Part shown: positions 44,246 through 54,270 of the stretch, piece by piece
How the letters are laid out: the number at the start of each line of letters is the position of its first letter
Numbering within the stretch: the stretch's first letter is position 1
Assembly: GCF_030272615.1 (NCBI RefSeq)
Contig: NC_081412.1
Coordinates: forward strand, 480,615,157 to 480,679,156
DNA length: 64,000 nucleotides
Source: Cryptomeria japonica
Taxonomy: Eukaryota > Streptophyta > Pinopsida > Cupressales > Cupressaceae
Reading direction: 5' to 3'
Notes under the pieces: model-generated
Seen by the model: only the letters and a program-made list of their open reading frames with translations
What the model was told of the DNA's origin: nothing
The model's database searches: none
Translations under genes and position numbers: made by a program

Positions 44246-47200
44246 CTAGTCTAGCACGTCATCTACCCCCCGATCTTGCTGATCAATGTTTCGGGAAGGC
44301 AGGGAACACGCTAGAGGAGGAACATCCAACACAGCAGATGGAGCTATCACAAGATCCAAACAAGGGCTATGTTCATGTTCCAAGCCACATTGTTCTTGTC
44401 TAGGAGCTAGGATAAGTGCTTTAGAAAATTTATTAGATAAATGGTTATCAACATCAACAAGTTCATATTCGCTATCAGAAGCAAGAGGAGTAACATTTTC
44501 ATCATGCATAACATTTTCATCTATATCATCATCAAGATTTATAAAAATAGGATCTTTAACTCGCACAGGATCAAGACCATCATGCATCTTATGTTTAGGA
44601 GATTTAGGCTCAATATCCGGCTGAGGAGAAAATGGAATAATGCTTGTTGAAGGTGTTTTTGGAGATTGTGAAGTTTGAGAAGCAGCTGCTTGAGCCCTAA
44701 GACGACGCTTTCGTCGGCGTTCCCGTGCAGAACGATTACATCTAGTCTTAGTAGGAAGTGTAGAAGATAGAGGAGGAGGAATGTTCTCATCCTTATCACT
44801 TGGATGTTTAGGTTGTGGTCTCTTAGGCTGGATAATAGGAGAAGAAGAAGGTCTCTTCTCTCTATAAAAGGCAGGAGGAGGAACTGCTCCATATAAAGGA
44901 GGAATTCTTGGTTTAGGAAGAAGACCAAGTCCATCATGACAAGGAGGTATAGGTCTACTTTTAGAAGATTTATTAGGCATAGACATAGTCACATCCATGG
45001 GGACGGGTTGGGAATCTTCTTGAGGAAAGACATTAGTTTTGTCTTTCAAAGGAAGAATTTCCTTCTCAAGAATGATAGGAATGTCAAGCTTAGGTGTTCT
45101 AGGTTCACTTAGAGATAGGATCATATCTGTTTTCCACTTTTGATAAGATTTAAAAAGATGATCACTTCGCGGAGGAAGAGATTGGAATTGTTTGGGCCAA
45201 AAGTAATCAATAGGAACACTAGAGGTTCTTTCAGCTGGTTTAAAGAGACTATGATTGACAGTAACAACTTCACCATTATGGGGAAATTTCAAACACTTAT
45301 GAATAGGAGAAGCAATAGCTTTCATGGAAGATAGCCAAGGATAGCCAAGCTTCACACGAAATTGTTCGGAAGATGGAATAATAGCAAAGTTCACATCAAG
45401 AGATTTATTATGAACCTCAATAGGCAATGTAATAGAACCAATTGCAGGAGAAGAAAATGCATCAAATAATTTCACAATCACATATGTTTTGTCATAGATC
45501 ACTTGATTCAATTGCAAAGTAAAAAGAAATTCTTCAGTAATAACATTAACCATGCACGAAGGATCAATAAGCACTCCACGGCAAGGTGTATTTTTGACTT
45601 TTGCAACTACGTATAAAGGACCATCAGGTGCTCTAATGGTTTCACTGGAATCAAATGTGATGGAAGGTTCTTTAGGGATTTCTTGCTGCTCTACAAAGTT
45701 AATCACATTCGGAGTCATAGACACAAGACCATCAGATGAGAAAGAGGAATCATTAGCCTCAATCGCATTAGAGGTATGAGAGGTATGAGAATGTAATGGA
45801 TCAGTAAAAATCTGAAGATTTTGGTTAGGAGGAGCTATAGATGTGTTGCCTTTATCATTCACTCCAGAAACAGAAATAGTATTATTATCAATCAAATCTT
45901 GAATTTTACCCTTTAAAGAAAAACATTTTTCAGTATCATGCCCAGGCTGACGATGAAAGTGACAAAAAGATTTGTGATCAAAATAAGGTGAAGTAATCTT
46001 TGCAGGATCAACTTGTCGTATAGGAGGAAGAGTAAGCACATTTTGTCCCAATAACTTATTCATAATACCATGCAATGATTCATTCAAAGGAGTATACTTT
46101 CTTTCTTTCCTGAAAAATTTAGAAATAGGAGGCACACCTGATGCTGCATTCACATTGTTGTTGATGATGTTTTCATTGAATTTGATGGAATCTCTGTTCG
46201 GTTTAAACTTCCCAAATGGTTGTTGACTACTATCACCCTTATCACTCGGAGCCATAGGATGTGATTGTTCCATTTGACTCACAGTCAGTTGATAATTGTG
46301 AAGAGTGGCACACAACTGTTGGAAAGAAGTAAACTCAGAAAACAGAAGTTTGTCTCGAATATCTTTTTGCAAATTAGAAATAAAGATTCTTTGAATATCA
46401 TTATCAGGCACTGGAAAAGAAATTTGAGCATACAAATGCTTATATATACCAATGAAATCAGTCACTTTTTCTTTAACGCCTTGTTTACAATGCATTAAAT
46501 CAATCAAAGTAACTTTAGGACTTATATTGTTTTGAAATTGTTGAATGAAAGCATTTGCAAGTTGTTCGAAAGAAGTAATAGAATAAGAAGGCAATGAGCA
46601 ATACCATTGTAGGGCTTTGTCTCTTAATGTTCTGGTGAATAGTTTTGCAAGCAACCTTTGGTCATAAGCAAAATCAGTACATATTGTTTGAAAAGTCTTA
46701 ACATGTGTTAGAGGATCTCCTTTACCATTATAAAGCTCCAAATGCGGGATTTCAACATGTTTAGGAGGAATAGCTCGAACAATATCAAGAGAAAGTGGGC
46801 TCACAACATCAAATGTGGGCACACTAAACTTAGATTGATTCATAGAGGCAATTTGTTGCTGTAAAGAAGAGACAGTTTGTGCAAGATTATTAATGGTAGC
46901 TTCAGTCGAAGAGTTCATATTAGGTGTGTTAGATTGAGATGGAGGTGTGATGTTATTGAAAGAAGGTAAAGAGTAAGGTGGTGGGACCCTATGATAGTCA
47001 ACCATAGGGGATGATTGGATAGGAGGAACACTACAAGGAGGAATGGAATGGTTAAATGAATTGCCCCCTTGCGTCATGTTCATTTGTGAAGATGTAATAG
47101 GAACACTCATTGAAGGAATGAATGAAGAAGTCGAATTGAATGAAGGAATAGGGTTAATTGAAGAAGGAGGATTGCCCCCATGACTAGTGATCACAGGAGG

Positions 47201-47698
47201 AATGTCTTGTATAGAAGTAGCCATTATGTTTGATGTAAAGGTAGGTATACTAGCAATAGGAGTGGTCAAAGGAATAGAATGATTGACTTGTGTAGGAGGC
47301 TGTGTATAACCTAAAGATTCAGCACAACTCTTCATAGGCATCACGTTCGAATTCACAATGTGTGAAATACCACGCAAAACATCAATTCCATTCTTATCAC
47401 TTTGAAGCATGCGTTTTAGACCCTCAATTAAAGGAAGAGCTTGACTATTGGGATACTCATGAGACATCCATTGGTGAAAATCGTCAAATTGGTTATCCAA
47501 TTTGGAAAGTTGTTCAACAGAAACTTCATGGGGAGCTTCTTCATCATTCGGAGGATTAGAGGAATTACCCATGTCCTCGTTAAAAAGGCTACTCAAATTA
47601 GGTTCCATCTCCTCAGTAGTTAAACCTCGGAAGGACTTAATTCTACGGCTTCGTCTAACGGGAATAGTGTAAGTAGGGCTTGTTGTTGTAAAACTCAT
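44246..47698 (-). CDS. Intact 1150-residue Gag-protease-like protein of a non-autonomous LTR element
   Basis: The only long unbroken frame in the window. Residues 1-60 are basic then acidic (RRSRRIK, NDEEAPHEVS). About 160-265 is Pro/Ser/Asn-rich, and 267-290 is coiled-coil-like (TINNLAQTVSSLQQQIASM). About 320-475 is the retrotransposon Gag domain (LELYNGKGDPLTHVKTF, LQWYCSLPSYSITSFEQL). A knuckle FCHFHRQPGHDTEKCFSLKG (C-x2-H-x4-H-x4-C) is at about 578-597. A retropepsin-like fold is at about 690-810 (GVLIDPSCMVNVI, GSITLPIE, LGYPWLSS), with Asp-Pro-Ser in place of Asp-Ser/Thr-Gly, so catalysis is doubtful. The 340-residue C-terminus is unlike any family I know; it has a Pro/Lys-rich part, a basic RSARERRRKRRLRAQ (989-1003) that may act in nuclear import or RNA binding, and an acidic tail. 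Expected role: particle assembly and RNA packaging. Confidence 0.88.
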   Translation of the reverse strand: MSFTTTSPTYTIPVRRSRRIKSFRGLTTEEMEPNLSSLFNEDMGNSSNPPNDEEAPHEVSVEQLSKLDNQFDDFHQWMSHEYPNSQALPLIEGLKRMLQSDKNGIDVLRGISHIVNSNVMPMKSCAESLGYTQPPTQVNHSIPLTTPIASIPTFTSNIMATSIQDIPPVITSHGGNPPSSINPIPSFNSTSSFIPSMSVPITSSQMNMTQGGNSFNHSIPPCSVPPIQSSPMVDYHRVPPPYSLPSFNNITPPSQSNTPNMNSSTEATINNLAQTVSSLQQQIASMNQSKFSVPTFDVVSPLSLDIVRAIPPKHVEIPHLELYNGKGDPLTHVKTFQTICTDFAYDQRLLAKLFTRTLRDKALQWYCSLPSYSITSFEQLANAFIQQFQNNISPKVTLIDLMHCKQGVKEKVTDFIGIYKHLYAQISFPVPDNDIQRIFISNLQKDIRDKLLFSEFTSFQQLCATLHNYQLTVSQMEQSHPMAPSDKGDSSQQPFGKFKPNRDSIKFNENIINNNVNAASGVPPISKFFRKERKYTPLNESLHGIMNKLLGQNVLTLPPIRQVDPAKITSPYFDHKSFCHFHRQPGHDTEKCFSLKGKIQDLIDNNTISVSGVNDKGNTSIAPPNQNLQIFTDPLHSHTSHTSNAIEANDSSFSSDGLVSMTPNVINFVEQQEIPKEPSITFDSSETIRAPDGPLYVVAKVKNTPCRGVLIDPSCMVNVITEEFLFTLQLNQVIYDKTYVIVKLFDAFSSPAIGSITLPIEVHNKSLDVNFAIIPSSEQFRVKLGYPWLSSMKAIASPIHKCLKFPHNGEVVTVNHSLFKPAERTSSVPIDYFWPKQFQSLPPRSDHLFKSYQKWKTDMILSLSEPRTPKLDIPIILEKEILPLKDKTNVFPQEDSQPVPMDVTMSMPNKSSKSRPIPPCHDGLGLLPKPRIPPLYGAVPPPAFYREKRPSSSPIIQPKRPQPKHPSDKDENIPPPLSSTLPTKTRCNRSARERRRKRRLRAQAAASQTSQSPKTPSTSIIPFSPQPDIEPKSPKHKMHDGLDPVRVKDPIFINLDDDIDENVMHDENVTPLASDSEYELVDVDNHLSNKFSKALILAPRQEQCGLEHEHSPCLDLVIAPSAVLDVPPLACSLPSRNIDQQDRGVDDVLD

Positions 47699-47825
47699 GC
47701 ACTAGAAAGAGAGAGAAGATTTTGAATTTAGAGGTAGCAATTTTCAGTAAAAACAGCCAATCTTCCAGATTTAAGCTGTTAAATGCAATCATGACAGTCT
47801 CCTGAAATTTCAGAAAAAATGTTCA

Positions 47826-47856
47826 GGACCGTGGCGCTCGGAGTGCAACACGGTCC
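47826..47856 (-). repeat. Hairpin module, leader copy nearest gag
   Basis: GGACCGTG and CACGGTCC form a perfect 8-bp stem around a 15-base loop. It lies 128 bases upstream of the gag start. Confidence 0.7.
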
Positions 47857-48448
47857 TTGCAACTTTTTTCGAAATTTGCAAGGATGAAAGGTATGATGAT
47901 TTTAGAGCTAATCTGAAAAAATTGAGGGATTTTACGATCTGTAGATAGGCCAAATTAAAGTTGCAATCTCAAAATTGAACCCTATCAAGATTGTCGAAAA
48001 ATGCAAAATTTGAATTTTGAAAAAGAGAGGGAAACTGAAATTTTGAATTTTATGATTTTAGAGGGAATGTCAAGAGCAATGCAAATTTTGAAATTTAAAA
48101 ATTGCTTCAATTTCACGCAAAATTCAATTTTGAAAGCGGAAATCAAAGTTGTTGTAATTAAGCACTTAATTTCAAAAGTCACAAAATGCAAGAATTTGAA
48201 TAAAGCACTGAAATTTTGAATGAATGCAAACACAATTTTCAGATTTAGGACAGTAAGAACACAATTTTGACACAAAATTTCAATTTCAACAATTTTTGAA
48301 TGATTAGGAGCCTTAAACCAAGCAATCACAAGACCAACTTTGACTGTAATTTTGAAAGTGTTATAACTGACAAAATCAGCCAAAATTCTGGATTTTAGCA
48401 AGAAAATACAGCAAGATCTCGCTCCCGAAATTTTGGAAAAAATGTCGG

Positions 48449-48479
48449 GGACGATGGCGCTCGGAGTGCAACACGGTCC
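48449..48479 (-). repeat. Hairpin module, leader copy nearest primer site
   Basis: Same module as 47,826-47,856, with GGACGATG...CACGGTCC giving a slightly mismatched stem. About 400 bases downstream of the 5' LTR. Confidence 0.7.
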
Positions 48480-48857
48480 TCGCAACTTTTTTCCAAATTT
48501 TCAGGGATGAAAGATATTGTGATTTTATTACAGAATCCAAAGTTACAGCTGATTTGGAGATGTTTTGATCGATCAAATTGTCAAACAAAGGTTGAATTAA
48601 GAGGGTTTCAAAAATTAGGGTTTTGACATTTAACCACTTAATTTTCAAAATTAAAGTACAGATATGAATTGATAATTTATAATAGAAAAGCAGATCTGAA
48701 GCAAGCATTAATAATTAAACATTTCGCAAGTTCAATGTTCAAAAAAAGAAAATTTAGGGTTTTTATGCAATCACCTCTAAAATTTTGCAAAAGATCAAAC
48801 ATGGAAATGTAATCAAGGAATCAATTTTCAGATCTAATCATGAATAATCAGAAGGAT

Positions 48858-48876
48858 GTTCACGTCGGGTTCACCA
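48858..48876 (-). promoter_or_regulatory. Primer-binding site of the non-autonomous element
   Basis: TGGTGAACCCGACGTGAAC on minus, three bases from the LTR end. Identical to the site beside the middle Tat LTR (6,371-6,389). Confidence 0.75.
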
Positions 48877-49256
48877 AAATGTAAAGCAGAAAATCGCGGT
48901 CGAACCCTAGTTGGTCTCCCCTCTTCTAACTCCGAGGAGAGAGAAGGGAGGTTCGCTAGGATTCGATGGGTTTTCACTTAGGGGGAAGACTTTACATTCA
49001 AAAGAGGGGTTGAAACTCATAAGATCCAATCCCACACAATGTAAGATTGGATGCTAAATGAATTTCAAGGGTTAGGAAAGCAAGGCTACCCTCTTTTGTA
49101 AAGAATGTTGATAGAAGAATTAAGCTAAGCATGCATAGAAAGTGATAAAGATTCGCTTATAAACTGAGTTTAGGTTATAGGATGAAGCTGCGGACCTGGA
49201 ATTAGCAGTAGAATGTCGATACGACGCTGTCCTGCAAATTTGAGAAAAAGTTGTCG

Positions 49257-49283
49257 GGACGATGGCGCCCGGCGCCACGGTCC
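49257..49283 (-). repeat. Hairpin module with GGCGCC palindrome, LTR copy
   Basis: The minus strand GGACCGTGGCGC and GCGCCATCGTCC pair over 12 positions with one C-C mismatch and one G-U pair, leaving a CGG loop. The 3' LTR has the same at 42,649-42,675. Confidence 0.7.
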
Positions 49284-49864
49284 TCCGAAAAATCCGCGAA
49301 ACGAAGGGGGATCTGTTCGTCTCTGCACAAGGATTCCAGATCTTCAATCTCAGCCGCGTACCTGCAACCTACGCACAGAAAAGTGAAGACGATTGGGGGG
49401 TTAGGGATTAGGGGTTTGCCTTTAGGTCAAACCCTGGTTTTGGAATTAACCAAGAAATGAGCAAGTGCTGTAAATGTAAAACAAGTACTAATACCTTGTT
49501 CTAAGGATGTTTGTATCCTTATGTGCAAAGGTTTAGATGTTGTAGTATGTAGCATGTAATAAGTGATCTCCTCTTCAATGGTTGAATCCTTGACTTGAAT
49601 GCAACACTTAGCCTTGAATGGAGACTTGGAATGATCAATTGCTTGAATGCTTGAATGTTTGAGTATAGTTTCCACGCTTTTCACATATGTCCTTCTCATT
49701 ATTCTTCTTACCAAATGAGAGAGAAAAATGTAGTTTATATACTTGTCAATTAGGGCTGATAGACTGATTTTCCCGACCTTAGGCCGACCAGGGAAGTATA
49801 TTTCCAAATTGCAATCAAAAAGACCCGATATCACTTAGGAAACCGGGCCCAAAATAGGACCCAG

Positions 49865-49953
49865 GGACCAGGGCGCTGGGCGCCATGGTCCTGGAGGACC
49901 AGGGCGTTGGGCGCCCTGGTCCTGAGGGACCAGGGCGCTGGGCGCTCTGGTCC
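49865..49953. repeat. Three 31-bp tandem units, each a GC-rich hairpin
   Basis: Units at 49,865-49,891, 49,896-49,922 and 49,927-49,953. The middle unit is perfect: GGACCAGGGCG, loop TTGGG, CGCCCTGGTCC. The 3' LTR has only two units. They lie about 170-260 bases from the LTR start, in the likely U3. Confidence 0.88.
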
Positions 49954-50125
49954 CACCTCCGGGACAGCGGGGTGCAAGGAGGTTCAGGCCAATGGTGCTT
50001 GAAAAATGCAGTTTTCAGTGTCGTGAGCAAGTTTTGGGGTCTCCATTCAGGTTGCGTGTTGCGTCGCCATCGTGAAGACCGAAATGCAGTCGAAATTGCA
50101 AGTGTCGCAATTTTAGGACGCTACA

Positions 50126-50873
50126 CTAACATCTTGTGTAAGCAAAGTCTAATGGGAAAATAGACAAGGACAAGTTTTAAGAGAAAGGATTGCTTCTCTA
50201 CAAGACCTTAGGATTTCATACATATTGACTTGTGTGGAGCTACCATGACATAGAGTCTCCAAGGTGAAAGGCATTTTATATTTCTCATTAATGATTACTC
50301 GACGATGACATGGGTTACATTTTTTGAAAGAAAAACACAAGCTTTTAGAAAGTTTAAGATTTTGAAATCTATGGCTGAGAATGAAATAAATGATAAAATA
50401 AAATGTCTACAATTTGATATAAGAGATGAATTTACTATAAATGAGTTTGAGAAGTTTGTGAAGATCATGAAATTAGGAGACATGTGTATGCTCCTAGAAT
50501 CCCTTGATAGAATGGGGTAGTGGAAAGGAAGAATAGAACTGTTCAAGAAATAGCTAGGACAATATTGAAGGAAGCCAATCTAACTAATATGTATTGGAAA
50601 GAGGCATTTCATATCATTATCTATGTTATTAACAAAGGACAACTAAGGCTAAAAAACACTAGGAGCCCTTATGAACTATGGAATGGAAGACCTACTACTA
50701 TCAAGTACATCAAAAATTTTGGTAGAAGATGTTACATCAAGAGAGATGAAGACTTGGGAAAGTTTGATTTGACGTACGATAAAAAGATATTTCTTGGTTA
50801 TTCAACCAAAAGCAAGGCTTATAGATGCTACAACAAAAGGTTGAGGAGGATAGTTGAAATCACAAAAGTTAAA
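50126..50873 (+). pseudogene. SIRE-type copia integrase
   Basis: KPTNILCKQSLMGK spans the insertion site and begins the zinc-binding end. Core fragments are TWVTFFERKTQAFRKFKI, KIKCLQFDIRDEFT, and VERKNRTVQEIARTILKEANLTNMYWKEAFH (two blocks). The C-terminal part reads SPYELWNGRPTTIKYIKNFGRRCYIKRDEDLGKFD and KKIFLGYSTKSKAYRCYNKRL. The first Asp region and the middle are broken by stops and a frameshift near 50,519. RT, RNase H and the 3' LTR do not follow, because another element begins at 50,874. Confidence 0.85.
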
Positions 50874-51714
50874 TGAATGAATTAAATAAATAATAATATT
50901 TATTTAATTAATAGAAGAATTAGGATAAAATAATTAAATAAATAAAATATTCATTTAATTGAAGACAATTTTATGTGTCTACATTTTGTCCCTCTTTGAG
51001 ACAATGCAGTATGTCGCGTTGTTTCAAAGAACAATTGATCAACTGATACATGCCCCAAGGATATCCTGGTACAGAAGATGATTGATATGATATCCAGTTT
51101 CATTGTTAAGGAAGATGATTGATATGATATTCCCCCTCGAGAGATTTATCAAACAAATTCTGATAAGATTGCTCTCTCAAAAGATCACAAGAAAAATATT
51201 TGATGATTGATACTGCACAAATGAATAAGCTAAGATGCATATTTGATGAAAATACACAATTGATAAGCATAACTGAACAATTGATGTAAATGATTAGTAT
51301 AGCTAGATTGATAAGTTGATTAAGATGATTAAGTGAATATTATAGATTGATTTATTGATTAAGATTGATGCTAGTGTAGGAGAGCTTGACACAATGATTG
51401 ATTGATTGATTAGGGAGAAATGGGATCACATGCTAAGAAGCAAGTTCATTGATTTGATATTTGGGTTAAGAGACATGTATCAGTTGCATAAAACAATCTC
51501 AAAGAGATAAAGGATAAAGATTGAAAATGATGAAAAGGAGTTGAAGGCGATGAAGGAAATGGATGATGCGAAAGGGATATGAAGGTGATGAAAATTCTTG
51601 TTCTTTTTAAGTGCTTATATCATCATTGATCTTATTATGGCAAAAGTATGAACTCATTTGGATATGGATTAGATCCACCTAAATCAACATACCAATTGCA
51701 TGTAGGAAGAGAAA
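50874..51714 (-). mobile_element. Tat subfamily 2: LTR remnant, polypurine tract and 3' untranslated region
   Basis: The segment ending gtgtctaca at 50,983 followed by ttttgtccctctttgagacaa matches the LTR edge and polypurine tract at 14,536-14,566, in the same (minus) orientation. Only about 110 bases of LTR remain, AT-rich with aataaataa motifs. The 3' untranslated stretch to about 51,700 has no gene. An orientation switch follows near 51,715. Confidence 0.7.
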
Positions 51715-52850
51715 CAATAATGACAAAGTAAAAGATCATAGACCTTTTTACTTACAACCGGGTTACAAACATTTTACAAAGACGCCAAAGCCAACACCTA
51801 CAAATAATCCTATTTTGGATTAACTTGTAGCATCAAGATAAGAGTTGGACACTCTCAAGAATGTTCAATAAGACATTATCTCACAAATTTTCTATTGAGG
51901 ATATACGTCCCTATCCCTTCAATCCAAGTATTCCAATGCCACCTTTTCCTAGTTATTGGGAAATACAAAAACTTGATAAATATAGAGGAAAAGGGGATCG
52001 TAAGGATCACATAAGAGAATTTTGCACTACTACTTTGGAATTTGTCATTGATGAAACATACCTTATTATATTCCCTTGTAGTCTTGGAGGAGGAGTTATG
52101 GAATGGTTTTCACGACTACCCCCACCTATCAAGTCTTTTCATGAATTGGCTAGAAAATTTATTTCGCATTATACTTATAACTGTAACTGAAGGGACCGTG
52201 ATGGACCTCTTTAACACCAAACAAAAACAAGGAGAATTCTTTGTCTCATGTTTACAAAGATGGAGACACTTGACCAAAAGAGCACCTTACAACATTCCTG
52301 ACAAACAACTAGTTGATCTCTTTTGTCAAATTTTGAACAAGAAAATTAGAAAAGAACTTCACCTTAAATATTTAGACTCCTCTAATAAGAAAGGGGATTT
52401 CGAATTGAACAAACCATTACTGATGATGGCACTATCAAGATAAATAATTATAGAGATCACAAGACAAGCTTGAATTCAAACAACAAGACACCCATCTAGG
52501 CTAAAAATGAGAATGTGGTTAATGATGGACTTGTTGATGTGAAAATTGCTAAAGCCTCACCACTCATTTATAACCTTAAAGGTTCATCTTTAGACAAGGG
52601 GAAAGAAAAGGAAAGATATTTTTTAAATGAAACTTTAAACCATTAGGACAATCACTTGAATCAGCATTGGAGAACTTATTGAAAGTGATCTTATAACACA
52701 ACCGAAAATAAGAGAGTATAATCCACAAGTCAAACCCCCATGGTGGAATCACGATAACTTTTGTGAGTGTCATAGACACAAGGGACACAAAAGAAACAAA
52801 TCTAATAGTTGCAATCAGCTCTAAAATGTGATACAAGACCTTATTGATGA
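51715..52850 (+). pseudogene. Tat subfamily 2 Gag, plus arm of foldback
   Basis: Visible blocks: LSHKFSIEDIRPYPFNPSIPMPPFPSYWEIQKLDKYRGKGDRKDHIREF (split conserved blocks), MEWFSRLPPPIKSFHELARKFISHY, FNTKQKQGEFFVSCLQRWRHLTKRAPYNIPDKQLVDLF. A knuckle-like FCECHRHKGHKRNKS is near 52,775. The frame changes near 52,190 and several stops are present. The same protein is encoded on the minus strand at 61,850-63,000. Confidence 0.85.
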
Positions 52851-54270
52851 GGGAAAAATTGCAATCAATGGACACACCCCTTCTGGTAACTCTAACCATG
52901 AGATGTTAAAAAATCACTTCCCTAAGTGTGAAAAGGACAAAGGAAAAGCCATTAAATCTGGTGATGGCATAAATTATACCCATGCTCAATATGACTATCA
53001 TAAATTACATCAGTGGGGTAGATAATTATGTAGAAACTTTCATTATAAAAGGCAAAGAACCTGAATGCATTATCACCACACACAGAGACATAGTTACCCT
53101 TCAAGGTACTAATTCTAAACCTGCTATGTCAACTTCAAGATATAACCTTATTGAACATTTAGGGAAGACTCCTGCACAAATTTCTATACTTGAGCTTCTG
53201 CTCTTATCTCCTGATCATAAAACTATCCCTGACAAAGCACTTGATAATGCTACCATACCTATTGACCTATATGTAGATCAATTCCAAGCTATGGTGGGAC
53301 ATATAGCCTCCCCTCACACTCTCACTTTCACATAAAATGATGATTCATCTATGCAACAACCTCACAATGTGATTTTACATATTGAAGTTTTCATACATAA
53401 AATTAAGATCAAGAGAGTTTTGATAGATGGAGGAGTAGATCTCAGTATTTATACTTTGAAAGTAATCACATAATTAGGGTTCTCTGAGAATGCAGTGAAT
53501 TCAAAAAGGAATATTACCATAAAAGCTTATGATGAAGAAGAACGTTCATCTAAAGGATCAGTTACATTGCCAATTAGGGTTGGACGTGTGGTGAAGGATG
53601 TGGTTTGCTAAGTTCTTGATCTCCCATTGACGTGCAATATCCTTCTTGGAAGACCATGGATACATGCAATGCAATTCGTTCCCTCTACATACCATGAATG
53701 TATAAAATTCTTGCACAATTAGGGAAGACGCCCACACAAATTTCTATACTTGAGCTTTTACACTTATCTCCTGAGCATAAAGCTATCCTTAACAAAGCAC
53801 TTGCTAATGCTATCATTCCTACTGACCTGCATGTAGATCAATTCCAAGCTATGGTGGGACACATAGCCTCCCCTCACTCTCTCACTTTCACAAAAAATAA
53901 TGATTCATCCATGCAACAACCTCATAATGCACCTTTATATATTGAAGTTTTTATAAATAAAATTAAGATCAAGTGAGTTTTGATAGATGAAGAAGAATGT
54001 CTCAATATTTGTACTTTGAAAGTAATCACAGAATTAGGGTTCTCTAATAATGTAGTGGATCTAAAAAGGAAAATTACCATCAAAGATTATGATGAAGAGG
54101 AACATTCATCTCAAGGATCAATTACATTGCCAATCGAAGTTGTTCCTTTGGTGAAAGATTTGGTTTGCCGAGTCCTTGATCTCCATTTGACTTACAATAT
54201 CCTCCTTGGAAGACCATGGATACATGCAATGCAACCCATTCCCTCTATGTACCATTAATATATACAATTC
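52850..54270 (+). pseudogene. Tat subfamily 2 protease region with internal tandem duplication
   Basis: Repeat 1 (about 53,159-53,716) contains LGKTPAQISILELLLLSP, DQFQAMVGHIASPHTLTFT, KRVLIDGGVDLSIYTLKVI, SKGSVTLPIRVG and ILLGRPWIHAMQ. Repeat 2 (about 53,717-54,270) repeats every block, with LIDEEECLNICTLKV at the active site. In repeat 1 the Asp-Gly-Gly is kept; in repeat 2 it is lost. Stops interrupt both. Repeat 2 is closer in sequence to the minus arm than to its neighbour. Confidence 0.82.

Larger units (their letters stand above)
47699..48857 (-). other. 5' leader of the non-autonomous element with repeated hairpin modules
   Basis: No gene recognised; short frames on both strands lack motifs. 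Two copies of a hairpin-forming module occur at 48,449-48,479 and 47,826-47,856, each with A/T-rich shoulders (aaaaaatgt, acttttttcc). The composition is otherwise AT-rich. Confidence 0.75.
42272..50125 (-). mobile_element. Non-autonomous LTR retrotransposon encoding only a Gag-protease-like protein
   Basis: A 7.85-kb element with 1,230- and 1,246-base LTRs, perfect target duplication, primer site, polypurine tract and a single 1150-codon intact frame. There is no RT, RNase H or integrase in the 5.4-kb internal region, so the element must depend on enzymes from elsewhere. By eye the LTRs differ at about 14 substitutions plus two indels, little over 1%, so insertion is relatively recent. It shares its primer site with the Tat element in this window. 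A second, degenerate member surrounds the left stack (3,110-36,600). Confidence 0.9.
48880..50125 (-). repeat. 5' LTR of the non-autonomous element
   Basis: 1,246 bases. It differs from the 3' LTR mainly by a 15-base deletion near 49,470 and by one extra 31-base hairpin unit. The hairpin module is at 49,257-49,283. Confidence 0.93.

Noticed and set aside
44286-47623. Plus-strand frames opposite the 1150-codon gene
   Set aside because: Shadows of the minus-strand gene with no motifs of their own.
48001-48708. Frames of 72-166 codons in the leader of the non-autonomous element
   Set aside because: Low-complexity AT-rich text (repeated FKI/LNF-type runs) on both strands, no motif, and overlapping the leader hairpins.
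50874-50983. A complete 110-bp LTR
   Set aside because: It begins TG and ends CA, but the related LTR is about 1.43 kb and no partner copy is visible, so a truncation is more likely.
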